From Limosilactobacillus pontis (GTDB taxonomy: Bacteria; Bacillota; Bacilli; Lactobacillales; Lactobacillaceae): DNA of 9,546 nucleotides. The stretch is from the NCBI RefSeq assembly GCF_002940945.1, contig NZ_PNFV01000018.1:1-9546 (forward strand), given 5' to 3'. Shown here piece after piece: positions 7,307 to 9,546 of the stretch. The position numbers were made by a program, and so were the translations under genes. The notes under the pieces were generated by a model. It was not told the origin of the DNA. It did not search any database and worked only from the letters and a program-made list of their open reading frames with translations. Each line of letters opens with the position of its first letter. Positions within the stretch are counted from its first letter, which is position 1.

Positions 7307-9118
7307 TCAATCATGACTGCTTCCCTTGGCAACCGCTGCGTTCTTCTGCAACGAGAGTTTAATCAACTGGGCAGTCGGCCGGTTAATTCCCAAGGCATGA
7401 ATATCGTCCACCGAAGCCTGGGCAATCTTACTGATTGATCCGTATCGTTTAAGCAGCTTAGTCCGGGTTCGTGGTCCAACCCCCTTGATCTCGTCCAGAC
7501 GAGAACTTAAGGAATGACGGGTATGGACTCGTCGGTGAAAGGTGATTGCAAAACGGTGAACCTCATCCTGGATTCGCTGCACCAGGTAAAAGCCCTGGCT
7601 GCGTGGATCAAGGTTGACATGTTGATCCTGATCACCAAAGAGCAGGTCGGCAGTCTTGTGTTTATCGTTCTTGACCATCCCCACTACCGGAATATCCAGA
7701 CCGAGTTCATTCTCTAGGACGTCTTTAACGGCATTCATCTGAATCTCGCCCCCATCCATGAAGATCATGTCCGGCATCGGCTTATTTTCCTTCAACAAGC
7801 GTGAATACCGTCGCCGAATGACCTCACGGGTACTAGCCGCCTCGTCAGCATGGTCGATCACCGTCTGGAGCTTATACTTGCGGTAAAGTTTCTTAGCAGG
7901 CTCGCCATCGACAAAGACCACCATCGCACTGACCGGGTCAGTCCCCTGAATATGAGAATGATCAAAAGCCTCAATTTTGTGGCCCGCTGGTAGCCCAAGG
8001 GCGTCGGTGATCTCTTTCATCGCCCCGGTGGTCTTACTCTGGTCCATCTCCAGTAGTCGAAACTTCTCATCCAGGGTTAACCGAGCATTCTCAGCGGCCA
8101 TCGCCATCAGGTCGCGCTTTTCGCCCCGCTCTGGCGTTCGTACCGGAATACCCAGGATCTCACTGATCTCCTGGTTGGGTAACCCCGCTGGCAGAAGGAT
8201 TTCTCGAGGCCGAATATTATTTCGCCGGTTGTAAAATTGAAGGATGAAGCTGGTCATCTCTTCAACTGCCGTATCAACGATCGGAAAAAGCCGTTTCTCC
8301 CGCTTCATCAGCCGGGCCTGACGAATGAAGAAGACCTGGATCGACAGCCAGCCCTTATCCATGTAAAAATTAAAGAGGTCCCGCGGCGTTTTATCATTTG
8401 AGATGATCTTTTGCTTCTCAACGGTCACCTCAATGTAATGGAGCTGGTCGCGGATCTCAGCCGCTCGTTCGTACTCCAGGGCTGCCGCCGCCTTCTGCAT
8501 CCGGGCCGTCAGCTGACGCTTAACGGTTGCCGTGTTCCCGTTTAAAAAGGATTTAATTCGGCGAATCTGGCGGTCATATGTCTCTTTAGGGACCTGCTTG
8601 AAGCAGGCTCCTAGGCACTGGCCCATATGATAATAGAGGCACGGCCGACCCTGATAGCCATGACATCGCCGTAGCGGGTAGACTTTTTGGATGAAGTGAA
8701 GCGTCTCCTCGGCTGCGTAAACATTTGGATAGGGGCCAAAGTAGTAGGCGCCGTCCTTCTTGATCTGACCGGTGATCATTGTCTGTGGATCCCGTTCGTT
8801 AGTAATCTTAATGTAAGGATAGCCGGTTCCCCGCTTCAGCTTGATGTTGAAGTAGGGTTGGTGCTTCTGAATCAGGGTGATCTCCAGCAGGAACGATTCC
8901 TTGTTGGTAGAAGTAATGATCGTTTCAAAATCGGCTACTTCCGAAACCATTTTTGCTACTTTCCCGGTGTGGTTACTCTTGAAGTAGGATCGAACCCGGT
9001 TCTTTAGGTTTTTAGCCTTACCAACGTAGATGATCTGACCGTTGATATTCTTCATCAGATAACAGCCGGGCTTATCCGGCAGCAACGCTAGCTTATGTTC
9101 AAGGTATTCACTTGCCAT
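7307..9118 (-). CDS. uvrC: Excinuclease ABC subunit C
   Basis: UvrC makes both incisions in nucleotide excision repair after UvrA/UvrB damage recognition. The protein has 603 residues, within the usual range. In order it shows an N-terminal GIY-YIG nuclease (GCY at 18-20, IYVGKAKNLKNRVRSYF at 30-46, catalytic Glu at about 79). Four cysteines at 152, 160, 168 and 172 match the iron-sulphur ligands known in UvrC. The UVR helix pair (ALEYERAAEIRDQL at about 213-226) is the UvrB contact. An RNase H-like nuclease has Asp residues in AFDHSHIQG and FMDGGEIQM, and tandem helix-hairpin-helix motifs (about 541-590) contain IKGVGPRT. Two ATGs are adjacent (9121, 9118). GGAGGG at 9129-9124 lies 6 nt before the second and only 3 nt before the first, so 9118 is preferred. 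No LexA-type operator was seen. Confidence 0.96.
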   Translation of the reverse strand: MASEYLEHKLALLPDKPGCYLMKNINGQIIYVGKAKNLKNRVRSYFKSNHTGKVAKMVSEVADFETIITSTNKESFLLEITLIQKHQPYFNIKLKRGTGYPYIKITNERDPQTMITGQIKKDGAYYFGPYPNVYAAEETLHFIQKVYPLRRCHGYQGRPCLYYHMGQCLGACFKQVPKETYDRQIRRIKSFLNGNTATVKRQLTARMQKAAAALEYERAAEIRDQLHYIEVTVEKQKIISNDKTPRDLFNFYMDKGWLSIQVFFIRQARLMKREKRLFPIVDTAVEEMTSFILQFYNRRNNIRPREILLPAGLPNQEISEILGIPVRTPERGEKRDLMAMAAENARLTLDEKFRLLEMDQSKTTGAMKEITDALGLPAGHKIEAFDHSHIQGTDPVSAMVVFVDGEPAKKLYRKYKLQTVIDHADEAASTREVIRRRYSRLLKENKPMPDMIFMDGGEIQMNAVKDVLENELGLDIPVVGMVKNDKHKTADLLFGDQDQHVNLDPRSQGFYLVQRIQDEVHRFAITFHRRVHTRHSLSSRLDEIKGVGPRTRTKLLKRYGSISKIAQASVDDIHALGINRPTAQLIKLSLQKNAAVAKGSSHD

Positions 9119-9121
9119 CAT

Positions 9122-9129
9122 AACCCTCC
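9122..9129 (-). promoter_or_regulatory. uvrC ribosome binding site that decides the start
   Basis: GGAGGGTT on the minus strand is followed directly by ATGATG. Distance from GGAGG is 3 nt to the first ATG and 6 nt to the second, favouring initiation at 9118 and a protein that begins MASEYL. Confidence 0.7.
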
Positions 9130-9150
9130 GATCAACTTACTAATCATAAT

Positions 9151-9180
9151 ATTATAGATTAAAATTCGCCGAAAAGGCAA
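9151..9180 (-). promoter_or_regulatory. Promoter of uvrC
   Basis: On the minus strand a consensus -10 TATAAT (9156-9151) is preceded at 18 nt by TTGCCT (9180-9175), a 4/6 match to the -35 box. The predicted start is near 9144, giving a leader of about 26 nt to ATG 9118. It is back-to-back with the plus-strand promoter at 9201-9229. Confidence 0.65.
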
Positions 9181-9200
9181 TGAAAGTGCTGGCATCTGTT

Positions 9201-9229
9201 TGGACAAGCTACCCAGTTTATGCTAGCAT
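9201..9229 (+). promoter_or_regulatory. Promoter of the 49-codon small gene
   Basis: TGGACA (9201-9206) is a 5/6 match to the -35 box. After 17 nt comes TAGCAT (9224-9229), a 4/6 match to the -10 box with a TGC extension directly upstream. The -10 lies inside the perfect 10-bp palindrome ATGCTAGCAT (9220-9229). The predicted start near 9236 gives a leader of about 22 nt before ATG 9258. Confidence 0.5.
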
Positions 9230-9257
9230 TTTGGTAAACAATAAAGGAGCGATAAAG

Positions 9258-9407
9258 ATGGGACTCGTAACACGCCGTAGCCAACAACTCGACAAGCTCT
9301 TTGACCAGTTCGCTGTTGATCCCCGAACTAAACCGTTGAAGAAGAAGCCGGCCGACAAGGATAATCAGCAGTCAAACGATAAAAACAAGGATAAAGATAA
9401 AAAGTAA
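9258..9407 (+). CDS. Small Lys/Asp-rich hypothetical protein (49 aa)
   Basis: ATG 9258 with AAAGGAG (9243-9249) 8 nt upstream opens a 49-residue frame that ends in tandem TAA codons (9405-9410). The N-terminal half, MGLVTRRSQQLDKLFDQF, could form an amphipathic helix; AVDPRTKP follows. The last 20 or so residues are almost only Lys, Asp, Asn and Gln (ending NDKNKDKDKK), so they are probably disordered. There is no signal peptide or membrane segment. It resembles short conserved proteins of lactic acid bacteria annotated as the SPJ_0845 family, but this is a recollection, not a comparison, and no function is known to me. It is divergent from uvrC and followed 29 bp later by the insertion sequence, with no other terminator visible. 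An upstream ATG at 9180 lacks a binding site and lies on the uvrC promoter. Confidence 0.8.
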   Translation: MGLVTRRSQQLDKLFDQFAVDPRTKPLKKKPADKDNQQSNDKNKDKDKK

Positions 9408-9438
9408 TAAAATGCGGAAACAATCAGCGGCTATAATG

Positions 9439-9487
9439 CCCTCTAAGTATACAGATGAAATAGAAAACTCATCTTGTACTTAGAGGG
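9439..9487 (+). promoter_or_regulatory. IS-tip hairpin burying the transposase Shine-Dalgarno, terminator-like
   Basis: Arm 9439-9458 pairs with 9469-9487: eleven consecutive pairs (CCCTCTAAGTA with TACTTAGAGGG), then one G-U, and seven more pairs with a single bulged C (9452), around a 10-nt loop (9459-9468). AGAGGG in the distal arm holds the only Shine-Dalgarno candidate (GAGG, 9483-9486), 10 nt before ATG 9497. TATTTTTAT follows the stem, as in an intrinsic terminator, and no other terminator is seen for the small gene upstream. A -10-like TATACA (9448-9453) starts 12 nt inside the tip. The role is inferred. Confidence 0.6.
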
Positions 9488-9496
9488 TATTTTTAT

Positions 9497-9546
9497 ATGG
9501 GAAGAAGATCAAAATTTTCACTCCAGCAAAAATTAAGTATTATCAA
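9497..9546 (+). CDS. IS3-family transposase OrfA-like protein, first 16 codons only
   Basis: ATG 9497 opens MGRRSKFSLQQKLSII and the frame is cut by the window edge. The pattern of two or three basic residues, an aromatic, then a Q/E-K-L-hydrophobic helix is the usual opening of IS3-family OrfA helix-turn-helix proteins (compare MTKYNSKLKAQIV at the left edge). With only 16 residues the family call rests partly on the IS-like hairpin upstream. The start is set by GAGG at a spacing of 10 nt, identical to the left element. Confidence 0.6.
   Translation, partial: MGRRSKFSLQQKLSII

Larger units (their letters stand above)
9437..9546 (+). mobile_element. 5' end of a second, different IS3-like insertion sequence (right window edge)
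   Basis: The element appears to begin at TG (9437-9438), tip TGCCCTCTAAGTATACAG, followed by a terminal hairpin (9439-9487) and a transposase start at 9497. The tip sequence is unrelated to that of the element at the left edge, so the two are not copies of one insertion sequence. The far end is outside the window. The composition is AT-rich compared with uvrC. It lies just downstream of the small Lys-rich gene and in the same direction. Confidence 0.72.

Noticed and set aside
6788..7438. 216-codon open frame on the plus strand
   Set aside because: It is antisense to obg and the end of uvrC, crosses their intergenic promoter, and its protein has no recognisable domain. The minus-strand genes fully explain the region.
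9122..9180. LexA/DinR operator in front of uvrC
   Set aside because: No GAAC...GTTC-type dyad was found in the leader or promoter region.
9180..9257. Upstream ATG that would extend the small Lys-rich protein by 26 residues
   Set aside because: It has no Shine-Dalgarno and would put coding sequence across the uvrC -35 and the gene's own promoter; ATG 9258 has a strong binding site.
1..9546. Composite transposon carrying the housekeeping block
   Set aside because: The two IS tips have unrelated sequences and the cargo is a conserved chromosomal core cluster, so mobilisation as one unit is unlikely.

Overview
The window reads as a chromosomal segment of a low-GC-phylum lactic acid bacterium, most likely a heterofermentative lactobacillus with a relatively GC-rich genome. 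A Limosilactobacillus such as L. fermentum is a plausible guess, not an identification. The reasons are the gene order obg - rnz - SDR - recJ - apt next to uvrC, Gram-positive-style RecJ and UvrC proteins, a tRNA-Ser without encoded CCA, strong AGGAGG-type ribosome binding sites, and codon use near 50 % GC in the housekeeping genes. The flanking insertion-sequence ends are clearly more AT-rich.

Layout. Positions 1-210 hold the 5' end of an IS3-like insertion sequence on the minus strand (partial orfA at 1-155 behind a terminal hairpin). A tRNA-Ser(CGA) follows at 255-343 (minus) with its own promoter, then a two-helix membrane protein of unknown function (411-1034, minus). A hairpin terminator at 1133-1158 separates it from a tight minus-strand gene train: uvrC (7307-9118), obg (5927-7240, with its own promoter starting just past the uvrC stop), rnz (4947-5897), an SDR oxidoreductase (4114-4947), recJ (1698-4022) and apt (1163-1681). 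Upstream of uvrC a divergent promoter region drives a 49-codon Lys/Asp-rich small gene on the plus strand (9258-9407). The right edge (9437-9546) is the 5' end of a second, different IS3-like element on the plus strand.

How the genes relate. The cluster is information processing and salvage: nucleotide excision repair (uvrC), ribosome-assembly GTPase (obg), tRNA 3'-end maturation (rnz), single-strand exonuclease (recJ) and adenine salvage (apt), plus an SDR of unknown substrate. Translational coupling is visible at rnz/SDR (TAGTG overlap) and recJ/apt (the apt Shine-Dalgarno overlaps the recJ stop).

The most interesting signal is at the two edges. Two insertion sequences with unrelated end sequences share the same design: a near-perfect 40-50 nt hairpin formed by the IS tip, a Shine-Dalgarno GAGG buried in its distal arm, then a U-tract and an ATG exactly 10 nt after the GAGG. 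A -10-like box sits 11-12 nt inside the tip, so that a transcript started there would begin in the hairpin loop. Each element also lies directly downstream of, and co-oriented with, a host gene. This suggests a combined terminator and RBS-sequestering device that keeps host read-through from expressing transposase while an IS-circle junction promoter could bypass it.
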